Of a stretch of DNA of 45,736 nucleotides, positions 8,173 through 15,898 are shown piece by piece. Where the stretch lies: contig DBTM01000087.1 of NCBI GenBank assembly GCA_002307055.1, forward strand, positions 23,587 to 69,322, written 5' to 3'. Position 1 is the first letter of the stretch. Each line of letters opens with the position of its first letter. Under the pieces are notes generated by a model. The model was not told where the DNA came from. It searched no databases and saw nothing but the letters and a program-made list of their open reading frames with translations. A program made the position numbers and the translations under genes. The stretch comes from Clostridiales bacterium UBA1316. Its GTDB lineage: Bacteria; Bacillota; Clostridia; Oscillospirales; Oscillospiraceae.

Positions 8173-9200
8173 TCACACAACCGCGCTTTCCAATATGCTG
8201 AAGGTTTTGTTGCCGCAGTCGATCTCAGCCATCGCTCCGTAGGGGAGAATGCACATCGGGGAGGTATGGCCGAAGTTCATGTTGGCGACGACCGGCATAT
8301 GAATCAACCCGTATTTATCATTGAGGATACGGAGCAGCGCGTCCTTGTGGGCCTCAAACGGTGCATAACCGCAGAGCTTGCCGATGAGGATGCCTTTGAG
8401 CGTTTGCAGCGCACCGATATTCCCGAGCCAGTCGATAAAATCGGCAAGCTGCTCTGGCGAAAAGAACTCGGGTATATCCTCAATAAATAATAGAGTGTTC
8501 TTAAAATCCTCAGCTGTTATTTCAATGGGCGTCCCGCTCGTGTCCATCAGGCTTGTATGGCCGCCGAACAGCCTGCCGCGGGCTTTCCCCTGGCCCTGCA
8601 GCCATAAATACCCGCCGTCCCTGTGATAGGTTTTGCCTGCTGCCTGATCGGCATAATCCGTATCGTCGCAGCTGTATGTATCGGAGGGTGCAATGACCCC
8701 GATTGGGTCATTATGCAGCAGCACTTTATCAAACCACTTTTGGCTGTACGGATGAAAGGATAGGTTTTCCGCGATGATGGGGAGCAGGTTATGGCCGTAG
8801 AAGGTGGAGAGTCCGGCTTTGCGGCAAAACAGATGGATCGTCAAAACATCGGAGTAGCCGATGAAAATCTTCGGGTTATCCGCCGCTGTTTTAACGTCCA
8901 GAAACGGCAGGAGCCGGATACTGTCGTTGCCGCCGATATTCGATATAAGCGCCTTGACTTCCTTATTTTCAAAGCCCACAGGATATCCTCCGCGCGGGCT
9001 TTCGGGTTATCGGAAAGATATTTCTCGCCTCTCATCGAATGGGGTGCGGGAGTAACGACCAAGCCCATGCTTTCAAGCCGCTTTTTTCCCAGCTCATATT
9101 TCCATAAGAATGCCGGTTCACCGGCGGCGCCCCATGAAGGGCTGACTGTCGCAACCTTGTCCCCAATATTCAGTTTCGGAGGCTTGACAAGGTTCAGCAT
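8173..9200 (-). pseudogene. S66-family peptidase (LD-carboxypeptidase/MccF-like), one frameshift
   Basis: Two overlapping reading frames make one S66 serine peptidase of about 340 aa. The N-terminal part (GDKVATVSPSWGAAGEPAF) runs to about 8970 and the C-terminal part continues in another frame. The break is a run of three A (8971-8973, plus strand) where four would keep frame, so EDILWAL reads LKIRKS instead of the expected FENKEVKALISNIGG. All catalytic parts survive: Ser in FIGYSDVLTIH, Glu in LFIEDIPEFF and His in NFGHTSPMCILPYG. The family includes LD-carboxypeptidases for peptidoglycan recycling and MccF, which inactivates microcin C-type antibiotics. The start ATG 9200 has GGAGG 6-7 bases upstream and overlaps the previous stop by 7 bases. 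One missing base could be a sequencing error. Confidence 0.82.
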
Positions 9201-9988
9201 CTCATTGCCTCCAATCTTTTTGCCCGTTCAAAAGCAATATTCAAGAACTCCTCCGGTCGGTCGGCGAGCTGCTCATAGCCAAGGCTTGTCAGCTCCAGAG
9301 TGGTTGCGCCGGTGTAACCCGTTGCGGCAATCCTTTTCATAACATCAGGCCAGTCAATCGTCCCGTTAAACGGCATTTTGTGCTGATCGTCGGATACACC
9401 GAGATGAACACCTCCGGCGTTGTCATGCAGGTGCAGCGCCATCAGCTTTGAGCCGTATAAAGCGAGTACATTCTGTTTCGGCGTAAAGCAGTTCTGATGC
9501 CCGCTGTCAAAGCAAAAACCGAGACGGTCTGATTCGATGCGGTCGAAAACGTATGCCAGCGATTCTGTCCGCTGGAGATTTTCTAGGGCGATATTAATGC
9601 CCGTTTGCTCCGCTTTTTCAACAATGCGCTTGATTCGATTCAAACCGATATCATTAAACGGCGGCGGTGTATTGCCGTTAATCAGATGCACGACCATCGC
9701 CGGAATTCCGTACATATGGCAGTCCTCAACGCAGCTTATTAATTTGTCGGTTTTCGCCTCACCATCCAGATTGTCGAGCCATAAGTTATTGCTGCCGGCA
9801 AACGGCGTATGGATGTTTTCCACATACAGCCCGAAGCTCCGCGCAATATCGGCATATGTACGATAATCCAAATCACCGTAATCATCATTCCAATATATAA
9901 ACACCCCGTCGAAGCCCGCCTGCTTCATCAGCCGGCAGCGTTCGCGCATCGGCAGTGCGTACCCAAACCACGCATTTAAAGTCAGCAT
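9194..9988 (-). CDS. Sugar phosphate isomerase/epimerase-like TIM barrel
   Basis: This 264-aa protein fits the xylose isomerase-like AP-endonuclease-2 TIM-barrel family. Metal-ligand and strand motifs are visible in order: Glu in IALENLQR, Asp/His in GFCFDSGHQN, HLHDN (His and Asp), and Glu near the end in TTLELTS. Members isomerise or epimerise sugars, inositols and hydroxy acids with a divalent metal. The closing loop (GTIDWPDVMKRIAATGYTG) is typical. The start ATG 9988 has AAAGGA 8 bases upstream. Its stop overlaps the start of the S66 peptidase gene (ATGCTGA), indicating translational coupling in one operon. The substrate is unknown. Confidence 0.85.
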   Translation of the reverse strand: MLTLNAWFGYALPMRERCRLMKQAGFDGVFIYWNDDYGDLDYRTYADIARSFGLYVENIHTPFAGSNNLWLDNLDGEAKTDKLISCVEDCHMYGIPAMVVHLINGNTPPPFNDIGLNRIKRIVEKAEQTGINIALENLQRTESLAYVFDRIESDRLGFCFDSGHQNCFTPKQNVLALYGSKLMALHLHDNAGGVHLGVSDDQHKMPFNGTIDWPDVMKRIAATGYTGATTLELTSLGYEQLADRPEEFLNIAFERAKRLEAMRC

Positions 9989-10020
9989 TTTATCAGTCCT
10001 TTCTTTTTAGCCGCGTCGCG

Positions 10021-10842
10021 TTAAAATAATTCGTCCAGCAAAATATAGTAGTTAATTTTATCCCAATCGGGCTTTATATTCAGGTAATCAAACAGCAGCA
10101 TGATACACCGCTCTTTATCCTTCTGATTTCCCAAATTATAACCCAGCGAGCGGACGCACAGGGCAATGTCCTGCCATTTGTCCGCAATGCCGCTTCTGCC
10201 CATATCGATAAAACCGGTCACACGGTCATCGCCCATGAAGATGTTCGGCAGGCAGAAGTCTCCGTGGGTGAAGCACAGCTCCTCGGGCGGCTTGGCGGCA
10301 CATAAATGATGATATAAATCCATAAGCGAAGCGAAGGTGTTCCCTTCCAAGAATCCAGCGATATCAATTTGATCGTTTTCTATGCAGTACAGCGCATCCC
10401 CAAGTTTCTTTTCAAGCATATTGTCAAATGGGCAACTGCTGATATCGACAGCCTGCAGCATGAGCAGCGCTTCGGCCAACAGCCGTACTATGCCGTCGTA
10501 GGGCTCGGCAAAAGTCTCATCGGCGCATGTCATATGCCCCGGCAGCTCCGTCATCAGCAGGCAGCACAACCCGTCCTGTTCGCGCCAGTGTATGATATCC
10601 GGTACGGGCAGCTTGCCGCTGAGCCACCGCAGCACCTCGTATTCGCGGCGAAGCTCGCTCCCTGCCTTGTCCAATTTCAGATACAAGGAATCCGTGCCGC
10701 GCTGATACCGATAGACACCGGCGGACGAACGCCCAATCTGATTCTGCGAGCAGGTATATCCGTCTAAATATCTCTCCAAAGCCTTCGGCAGCTTGGGCGC
10801 GTTATCTGCTATATCTAATGGTTGCGTCATATTAACACTCAT
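10021..10842 (-). CDS. Aminoglycoside 3'-phosphotransferase-like protein, APH(3') family
   Basis: This 273-aa protein strongly resembles APH(3') enzymes, which transfer phosphate from ATP to the 3'-hydroxyl of kanamycin/neomycin-type aminoglycosides. Seen directly: ATP lysine in LYLKLD (Lys56), catalytic loop THGDFCLPN (His193, Asp195, Asn200), metal aspartate in GFIDMGRSG (Asp213), and the C-terminal block IKPDW-KI-YYILLDELF. From memory, that block is nearly identical to APH(3')-IIIa, where the terminal Glu and Phe contact the drug. The CLPN loop is more like APH(3')-IIa. Length is normal. The start could be ATG 10842 or the in-frame ATG at 10830. It sits in a chromosomal run of detoxification-type genes with no transposon nearby, so it looks resident rather than recently acquired. 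Real resistance activity is inferred. Confidence 0.88.
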   Translation of the reverse strand: MSVNMTQPLDIADNAPKLPKALERYLDGYTCSQNQIGRSSAGVYRYQRGTDSLYLKLDKAGSELRREYEVLRWLSGKLPVPDIIHWREQDGLCCLLMTELPGHMTCADETFAEPYDGIVRLLAEALLMLQAVDISSCPFDNMLEKKLGDALYCIENDQIDIAGFLEGNTFASLMDLYHHLCAAKPPEELCFTHGDFCLPNIFMGDDRVTGFIDMGRSGIADKWQDIALCVRSLGYNLGNQKDKERCIMLLFDYLNIKPDWDKINYYILLDELF

Positions 10843-10895
10843 TCACCGCATAACAGCAGCACATACAAATTTGATTCGCCATTACCACAGCAAGC

Positions 10896-11663
10896 TTACC
10901 CCTTCACAGCTCGTGTCGCCACATACTGGGGAGCATATTCACCGATTTTTGCGCCTCCCGGACGGTCACGGTCTTCAAAAATATCCGTCAAGATAAATCC
11001 GGCTTTCAATTGTCCGCCAAGCTGTTCTTCGAGACTGTGAGAAAAAAAGATAGCTTCGTGATTTTCCGCCATGCGTTTGAATTCCGCGTCGCTCATTTTG
11101 AGCGGGTTAAAAGGCAGCTTGTTGACGACCCGCAGGGGGTCATCACCTTCAAATAAAAAATTAAGCTCAGTGGCAAAGCCTGCCAGCAGCACGCCGCCTT
11201 TTTTTAAAACGCGGTAACATTCCTTCCAGACGTGCAGCACATCCTCAATATAGCAGTTTGAAACCGGATGATAGATCATAATAAAGCTTTCGTCGTCAAA
11301 GGGCAGCTGCTTGGTCATGTCTCCTTTAACGATATTAATTGCATAACCTTCGCGTTCGGCGACCATTTTCTCGCTCTCAAGCTGCCTGTCCGAATAATCA
11401 AAAACCGTGCAATCAGCGCCGAGCGCCGAAAATATCGGCATTTGCTGTCCGCCGCCGCTGGCAAGCCCCAACAGCCTCGCGCCCTCAAACGGCAAAAACC
11501 ATTCCTTTGGTACCGTTTTGCTGGCCGCCAGATAAACATCCCATTGGCCGGCTTTCGCGCTTATGTATGCCTCATGACTGACAGGTCTCGACCACTCGCA
11601 GTCATTTGCCGCCCAAATATCCCAAGTATTTGCGTTAATTTCAGTGTAATTGTCTTTATTCAT
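10896..11663 (-). CDS. Class I SAM-dependent methyltransferase
   Basis: This 255-aa protein has a class I methyltransferase core. Motif I is RLLGLASGGGQQMP (SAM-binding glycine loop), the acidic strand end is ADCTVFDYSDRQLE, the motif II region is NIVKGDMTKQLPFDDESF, and the post-core helix is YRVLKKGGVLLAGF. It belongs to the UbiE/Methyltransf_11-like group acting on small molecules. I set the start at ATG 11663 because it overlaps the upstream stop as ATGA, a coupling signal; GGGAG lies very close to this ATG. The gene follows a nucleotidyltransferase in the same operon-like run. The substrate is unknown. Confidence 0.85.
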   Translation of the reverse strand: MNKDNYTEINANTWDIWAANDCEWSRPVSHEAYISAKAGQWDVYLAASKTVPKEWFLPFEGARLLGLASGGGQQMPIFSALGADCTVFDYSDRQLESEKMVAEREGYAINIVKGDMTKQLPFDDESFIMIYHPVSNCYIEDVLHVWKECYRVLKKGGVLLAGFATELNFLFEGDDPLRVVNKLPFNPLKMSDAEFKRMAENHEAIFFSHSLEEQLGGQLKAGFILTDIFEDRDRPGGAKIGEYAPQYVATRAVKG

Positions 11664-12418
11664 TCTCCCAGCCTGCCGATCAATTCGCTGAACCATTTTT
11701 CAGCCTCCGGTATTTTCCGCGCCATATCTTCAAGTGTCGGTATCTTTGCGAAATATTCCAGCATATTGAGCTCTGTTTCGGGCAGATGCCGGGAAATATG
11801 CAGCAGATGCAAACTAGCGTAAGCCGGTGTATACAGGATGCGGAGCACATTGATGAGCGGCTCGAGCACATAACGGTTGTAATACGTGTAGCTTTCCAGG
11901 TATTGTTTTCTAAGGATATACTTCGTTACTCTGGCGTGCTGCGTATAACGATACTTGCTCTCGCCAAGCCGGGCGTCATTCCACGCCTTGTATTTTAAAG
12001 GGTTATCCTCCAAGAAACGGATAATATTCACCTTGTCAAATAAAACAAGAGCATTCTCCACGGAGCTGTCCTTGATATAGAAGTATTCATCTTTCGCGCG
12101 GCTGTGCAGCTGCCAGTTAAAATCAATCAATAAATATTCGCCGGTACCTGCCAGATGATAAACACGCTGCCGAAGCTTGGGGTGTCCCTGCGGTTCGATA
12201 TATTTGTAGTCGATGCGTGCTATTTCCGACAAGATTTTTTCAATGGCGATATAAGAATGCTGTTCAAAATCATCTTCGACATCCACCCAGAAGTCAAGGT
12301 CGCTGTAACGATCTACGGTATGTGTTGCGTCCGCGCCCTCAAGCCAGAAAGCATAAAAATATGGCAGAGGCTCCAGGGCGTCTTTCAGTTTTTCGATAAT
12401 AATGTCTCTTGATATCAT
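11660..12418 (-). CDS. Nucleotidyltransferase-fold protein (antibiotic adenylyltransferase-like)
   Basis: This 252-aa protein has a polymerase-beta-type nucleotidyltransferase core at its N-terminus: EGADATHTVDRYSDLDFWVD, with the DxD metal pair in DLD and a third acidic strand at LIDFNWQLH. A helical C-terminal half (KYILRKQYLESYTYYNRY) follows, as in aminoglycoside and lincosamide adenylyltransferases. The usual GS before the metal motif reads GAD, so activity is not guaranteed. The start ATG 12418 has AGGAG 8 bases upstream. It overlaps the methyltransferase gene by 4 bases (ATGA). Small-molecule nucleotidylation is the likely role; the target is unknown. Confidence 0.78.
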   Translation of the reverse strand: MISRDIIIEKLKDALEPLPYFYAFWLEGADATHTVDRYSDLDFWVDVEDDFEQHSYIAIEKILSEIARIDYKYIEPQGHPKLRQRVYHLAGTGEYLLIDFNWQLHSRAKDEYFYIKDSSVENALVLFDKVNIIRFLEDNPLKYKAWNDARLGESKYRYTQHARVTKYILRKQYLESYTYYNRYVLEPLINVLRILYTPAYASLHLLHISRHLPETELNMLEYFAKIPTLEDMARKIPEAEKWFSELIGRLGE

Positions 12419-12429
12419 CAGTTTTACTC

Positions 12430-13356
12430 CTAATATAGAGCTGTTTGTCCCAGCTTATGTGTTTTAACTTTTCGGTCGGTAACCTTCTCAGCCGCCGCAG
12501 CTTCACCAACAAGAATCGGGCTGCCCGGATCATGCGCAGAAAGCCGCCGCAGAGCGGCGGCAGGACTTGTATTGGCGTAGCAATAGACGCAGCCGTTCGG
12601 GCAGGTGTTATAAGCGCCGATGTCGATGCTTTCGGCGCAGCCGCAGCCGGGGCGCTGGTTTTTATCGGCGGGGAGATCAAGCGTGCAGCCAAGGAGCTTT
12701 TCGATTCTTTCTTTGTCGATGCAGGCGGCGTGCCGGATGCCAAAAGGGAAGAGGTCGCCCTTTTCGCAGCACGAGGCGGCGTTTAATCCGTGTTCCCATG
12801 CGGTTTTGCCGATGAACGCGCTCAGCTCCGCTGTTTCCTCGGCAGTAATCTCCCGGATATGCGGCGTCTTGAGCTTTGAATATAAGTCAACAAAGCTAAT
12901 GGTGACCGTATCGCAATACGGAGAAAGCCTATCACATAACCGCAAAAACTGCGTTTGATGATAGGAAATATCAATCGTCTCGTTTAAAATAATCGGATCA
13001 TACCGCCAGACAACATGTTCCTTACCGATTCGTTTCGAGAGCTCGATAAAGGTGTCCTCAAGATCGGTTTTATCACGCAAGCCGGGTTCGATAACGCGGT
13101 CATAAGGTGTCAGCGTGAACTGAAAATAGTAGCTGTAGCCTATGTGGTCAAGCGTTTTCAGGTGCGGCAGGATGTTTTTTGCGTCCTTCGTCCAGAAGAC
13201 AATGCAGTCGACAACATCGGGTGTGAGCAGTATTTTTGACAGCTGCGCGTGATTCATGGGATTGCGCGTGAGCACATAACCCGCCTTTAGCCGGTTCATC
13301 AGCCAGTCGGAATAGTAGCATGGGATATCCGTCCGGCGTGAGGCGGAGAGAATCAT
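12430..13356 (-). CDS. DUF1848 family protein with C-terminal Cys cluster
   Basis: This 308-aa protein matches the DUF1848 family by its opening ILSASRRTDIPCYYSDW and by FWTKDAKNILPHL, YYFQFTLTPYD and HVVWRYDPI. Near the C-terminus it carries CPNGCVYCYAN, a CxxxCxxC motif of the kind that holds a 4Fe-4S cluster in radical SAM enzymes, plus further cysteines (AASCCEKG, GCGCAESIDIG). In classical radical SAM proteins this motif is near the N-terminus, so the arrangement here is unusual. The family's function is not established as far as I know. The start ATG 13356 has GAGGT 6 bases upstream. It is 12 bases upstream of the nucleotidyltransferase gene in the same direction. Confidence 0.85.
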   Translation of the reverse strand: MILSASRRTDIPCYYSDWLMNRLKAGYVLTRNPMNHAQLSKILLTPDVVDCIVFWTKDAKNILPHLKTLDHIGYSYYFQFTLTPYDRVIEPGLRDKTDLEDTFIELSKRIGKEHVVWRYDPIILNETIDISYHQTQFLRLCDRLSPYCDTVTISFVDLYSKLKTPHIREITAEETAELSAFIGKTAWEHGLNAASCCEKGDLFPFGIRHAACIDKERIEKLLGCTLDLPADKNQRPGCGCAESIDIGAYNTCPNGCVYCYANTSPAAALRRLSAHDPGSPILVGEAAAAEKVTDRKVKTHKLGQTALY

Positions 13357-13374
13357 GGCAGTACCTCGTGCTAA

Positions 13375-13851
13375 TTACAGCATTATTTCAAACTCAAACT
13401 CATGCAGCATCGGGATACCGTCTCTGCCGATGAGGGGAATAGCCGGTTTCAGTTCTCTTGACTTTTCCAGCGCGTTCAAATGGACCGCTTTAAGGGTAAA
13501 GCCGAATTTCTGATAAAAGCGAATGGCTTTTGTATTGTCGTTGGTTGTAATCAGGCATAAGCGCTGGCAATAATTATGCTTGGCGATATTCATCATGGAT
13601 TTTAAGAGGTAGGTGCCCATGCCCTGATTTTCTTTGAGGCTGTTCATCGTAATGATTTCAAATTCCCCGTCCGACATGCGGAAGGTGACGGCACCGCAAA
13701 AATTACCATTATCATCGATAGCGGCGAAGCCGGGCAGCACAGAGGTATCCCAGACATGCCCTTTACTGACGATCATCGGGCCTGCCCATTGTTCTTTAAT
13801 CAATTCGTTAATATCATTTCTGTAGCCGAGGTCTGCTTTTACGATTTTCAT
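13375..13851 (-). CDS. GNAT family N-acetyltransferase
   Basis: This 158-aa protein has GNAT features. There is a substrate-side beta sheet (GAVTFRMSDGEFEIITMNSL), the acetyl-CoA pyrophosphate loop ENQGMGTYLL (Q/RxxGxG), and the motif B region TTNDNTKAIRFYQKFGF. It would acetylate an amine, perhaps a drug or peptide. The start ATG 13851 has GAGGAG 8 bases upstream; an upstream GTG at 13869 has no such site. It is part of the minus-strand run and lies 19 bases upstream of the DUF1848 gene. The substrate is unknown. Confidence 0.87.
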   Translation of the reverse strand: MKIVKADLGYRNDINELIKEQWAGPMIVSKGHVWDTSVLPGFAAIDDNGNFCGAVTFRMSDGEFEIITMNSLKENQGMGTYLLKSMMNIAKHNYCQRLCLITTNDNTKAIRFYQKFGFTLKAVHLNALEKSRELKPAIPLIGRDGIPMLHEFEFEIML

Positions 13852-13880
13852 AGTAATTTCTCCTCTCAAAATAACGGATA

Positions 13881-13964
13881 TCAGGCTGTACCAAGTTCCT
13901 TTTCCATCTGCCGGACAAACCAGCGATACTCCTCCATGCTCTCGTAGGGTGCAGGCGTCGTCAT
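13881..13964 (-). CDS. Possible small protein, 27 aa, coupled to GNAT
   Basis: A 27-codon frame (MTTPAPYESMEEYRW...) begins at an ATG that overlaps the preceding GNAT stop as ATGA, with GGGAG just upstream, and ends at TGA (13881-13883). It is charged and aromatic, with no membrane segment. The coupling suggests it may be translated. It could equally be the leftover tail of a lost gene, since the window holds other fragments. Confidence 0.4.
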   Translation of the reverse strand: MTTPAPYESMEEYRWFVRQMEKELGTA

Positions 13965-14443
13965 GCTCCCGCCGCGCTTTTACCGGACAAATCGAGTGTC
14001 ATTTGACAAATAGGGAGATCAAAAGGCCCAAGCAGGTTGCTGTCGGTTTCAATAAATCCGAACTTGCGATATAAATTTTTTGCCGGAACACCCGGTGCAA
14101 AACCTTCCGGGAAGGTTTCTACCGTAATAGGTCTGGTGCTATCCAGATTTCGTAAAGCTGTTTTTAAGAGTTTGCCGCCGACACCCTTGCTACGGTGCTT
14201 TTCAAAAACCCCGAACCACGTAATGCGGTTGTTTGTCCTTGAAAAGCCAATAAAGCCCATCGCCTCGCCGCTCATATAATCAATAGCCGTCAAAGCCTCA
14301 CATTTACTGGCTTTACTCTTGACGTATTTGATAAACTCCGGGTCCTTGGCCATATCGGCAGGATGCCTGAAAATCGGTGAAACCTCTGTCGCGAGCGCAT
14401 ACCATTGGTCAAGATCGTTGTCATCTGCCCATCTGATCAGCAT
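13961..14443 (-). CDS. GNAT family N-acetyltransferase
   Basis: This 160-aa protein has the GNAT fold: GFIGFSRTNNRITWFGVF as the central strands, KHRSKGVGGKLL as the acetyl-CoA loop (RxxGxGG), and AKNLYRKFGFIETD as motif B. I chose ATG 14443, which has AGGGAG 8 bases upstream, over a GTG three codons earlier that sits on the ribosome site. The sequence is not a close duplicate of the neighbouring GNAT. It heads the cluster of small accessory genes read toward 6.2 kb. The substrate is unknown. Confidence 0.87.
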   Translation of the reverse strand: MLIRWADDNDLDQWYALATEVSPIFRHPADMAKDPEFIKYVKSKASKCEALTAIDYMSGEAMGFIGFSRTNNRITWFGVFEKHRSKGVGGKLLKTALRNLDSTRPITVETFPEGFAPGVPAKNLYRKFGFIETDSNLLGPFDLPICQMTLDLSGKSAAGA

Positions 14444-14548
14444 TTTTCCCACTCCCTATTATCTTACCGCATTCATCGCCATTTTCAAGTAGTTCGTTAA
14501 TATATGTTAAAATTGCTAACCTGATGAACACGCAGTTGTTATTTATGA

Positions 14549-14681
14549 CTATATTTTTCTCGCTTTGATGAGCAAAAAATTCGGCATATGCAGATCCTTC
14601 GCGTATTTCGGGACTCGCTCGATCAATTCTGCCGTCGGGATCAGCTCCAGCATTGTTTCAATAACGAAGCCATTGATAATT
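14549..14681 (-). pseudogene. C-terminal remnant of a SAM methyltransferase
   Basis: Directly after the stop of the upstream frame, a different frame reads ALIINGFVIETMLELIPT, then YAKDLHMPNFLLIKARK and a stop at 14549-14551. This is the characteristic C-terminal end of UbiE-like class I methyltransferases. The upstream gene ends in the matching preceding segment (GVIKYHRTFSDIVNA). A single missing T in the GCTTAATT stretch near 14680 separates the two. This is therefore the frameshifted end of the chimeric gene at 14680-15138. Confidence 0.72.
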
Positions 14682-15138
14682 AAGCGTTGACAATATCCGA
14701 AAAGGTACGGTGATATTTAATGACACCGTCAACAATCCAGGTGGTGCTGCGTTTACCGTTTATACCGTAATCGGTGAGATTGTAATGCAGTATGTTATTA
14801 TTTTCATCCCTTGACCAGCTTGCGCCAACCACCGGCGCGGTCGTGAGCGGATGCTCCTCATCGGTAAACAAACCGGAAAGCTCATGCTTGAAAGCGACCC
14901 GCACCATTTCCGCGCCGTTGTGGGAATGCAGGCTGCGAACACCGGTTTTATAAATATTAACGTCGTGTAAAAGGCCGATAATGCTCGCCAGCACAGGGTC
15001 AAGCCCGCGTTTTACCGCCAGCAGCGCGCACAGCTGCGCCACCCCATAAGTATGTGTATAGGCGTTATGTCTTTCCAAAGCATCAGGGCTTTGGTCAAAT
15101 ATAGCGTTGATGTAATCCTGCACTTTCGAGATGTTCAT
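14680..15138 (-). CDS. Chimeric HD-domain/methyltransferase gene, 3' frameshifted
   Basis: The first 93 or so residues of this 152-aa frame are an HD-domain phosphohydrolase: HTYGVAQLCALLA, IIGLLHDVNIYK and RSLHSHNGAEMVR supply the metal-binding His and His-Asp residues. After SGLFTDEE, at about residue 95 (near 14855), the text changes to a methyltransferase C-terminal half: EHPLTTA, DENNNILHYNL, INGKRSTTWIVDGVIKYHRTFSDIVN. The HD domain lacks its final helices and the methyltransferase lacks its SAM-binding half. The frame then stops early through a one-base loss, and the methyltransferase tail continues in the next frame to 14549. This looks like a deletion that fused two neighbouring genes. 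The product is probably not functional. The start ATG 15138 has a GAGAGTG site. Confidence 0.7.
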   Translation of the reverse strand: MNISKVQDYINAIFDQSPDALERHNAYTHTYGVAQLCALLAVKRGLDPVLASIIGLLHDVNIYKTGVRSLHSHNGAEMVRVAFKHELSGLFTDEEHPLTTAPVVGASWSRDENNNILHYNLTDYGINGKRSTTWIVDGVIKYHRTFSDIVNA

Positions 15139-15281
15139 AACACTCTCATTTCTTTCCGCTGATAATCAATTCTGGTATTTTTTGAATGCCCATAACATAT
15201 CCGCCAAAAAGTGCCGCTCCAAAAGTTTACCATAAATTTCCCCTGGAGACAATCATAAACATGAGAACCATATGTAAACCT

Positions 15282-15321
15282 TGTGTTAACGATATACCCC
15301 ATGTGTTGACGATTTGCCCCA
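15282..15321 (+). repeat. Two tandem 20-bp repeats over the promoter
   Basis: TGTGTTAACGATATACCCCA (15282-15301) is followed directly by TGTGTTGACGATTTGCCCCA (15302-15321), differing at three positions. The second unit contains the -35 TTGACG. Direct repeats two helical turns apart over a -35 region suggest cooperative binding by a regulator, which is inference. Confidence 0.7.
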
Positions 15322-15335
15322 ATGCGTGGTAAAAT
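15306..15335 (+). promoter_or_regulatory. Promoter for the tandem membrane-protein genes
   Basis: TTGACG (15306-15311) and TAAAAT (15330-15335) are 18 bases apart. The leader to the ATG at 15441 is about 100 bases and includes a small CCGCC-ATA-GGCGG hairpin. Confidence 0.65.
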
Positions 15336-15440
15336 ATGACTCGTGAAAGCAGCATAATCCACATATATACACCTGTCCGGTTGTGCTCGCTTAATATTGT
15401 AATTTGCCGCCATAGGCGGATATATAAAGGATGTAATATT

Positions 15441-15815
15441 ATGAAGGTATTTAAGGTGATCATCGGTATCATCAGCGTTATCGGATTCTTTGCCATCTTT
15501 ACGCAGTCTTGTATTATAGGGGGGGCGACGCGCGATATGAGCCCGGCAGCCGGCGCCATTATGGGCTTTTTGATTCTTTTCGCAGGGCTCACCGGTATCA
15601 CCATGCCAAAATCAAAACTGGCGACGACGGTTGCCGGGGTGCTCTATTCCATAGCCGCCATTATCGGATATACCAGCATGGCTGCCCATCCTGACCTGAA
15701 GAACTGGGCGATCGCGGCAACAGTATTCGGCGTTGCATTCCTTGCTCTGGGCATATTTGTCAGAAAAGAAATGACTTACGGTGAAAAGCCGAAGTTTAAA
15801 ATGCCGAAACAATAA
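15441..15815 (+). CDS. Small four-helix membrane protein, paralogue 1
   Basis: This 124-aa protein has four hydrophobic segments: about 4-27, 36-56, 61-79 and 87-107. It ends in a basic tail, GEKPKFKMPKQ. The first helix ends in a conserved QSCIIGG motif. It is not a lipobox, since the cysteine is too deep and the context differs. The gene starts at ATG 15441 behind AAAGGATG. The next gene encodes a clear paralogue with the same helix layout, QACITGG motif and VKPKFKPPK tail, so this is a tandem duplication. I do not recognise a characterised family. Confidence 0.75.
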   Translation: MKVFKVIIGIISVIGFFAIFTQSCIIGGATRDMSPAAGAIMGFLILFAGLTGITMPKSKLATTVAGVLYSIAAIIGYTSMAAHPDLKNWAIAATVFGVAFLALGIFVRKEMTYGEKPKFKMPKQ

Positions 15816-15898
15816 CATACGCGTATATTGACGACCATGCCGGACATACAGCTGAATAGGCTGCTTTCGATGGCGGTCATATAAGGGGATGTTACATA

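Noticed and set aside
6248..15138. Gene-cassette (integron-like) array
   Set aside because: Gaps between the genes are short or overlapping and lack attC-like inverted repeats; no integrase is present.
15135..15604. Minus-strand open frames between the HD gene and the membrane proteins
   Set aside because: They overlap the plus-strand promoter, tandem repeats and membrane-protein gene, with no ribosome sites and protein-unlike composition.
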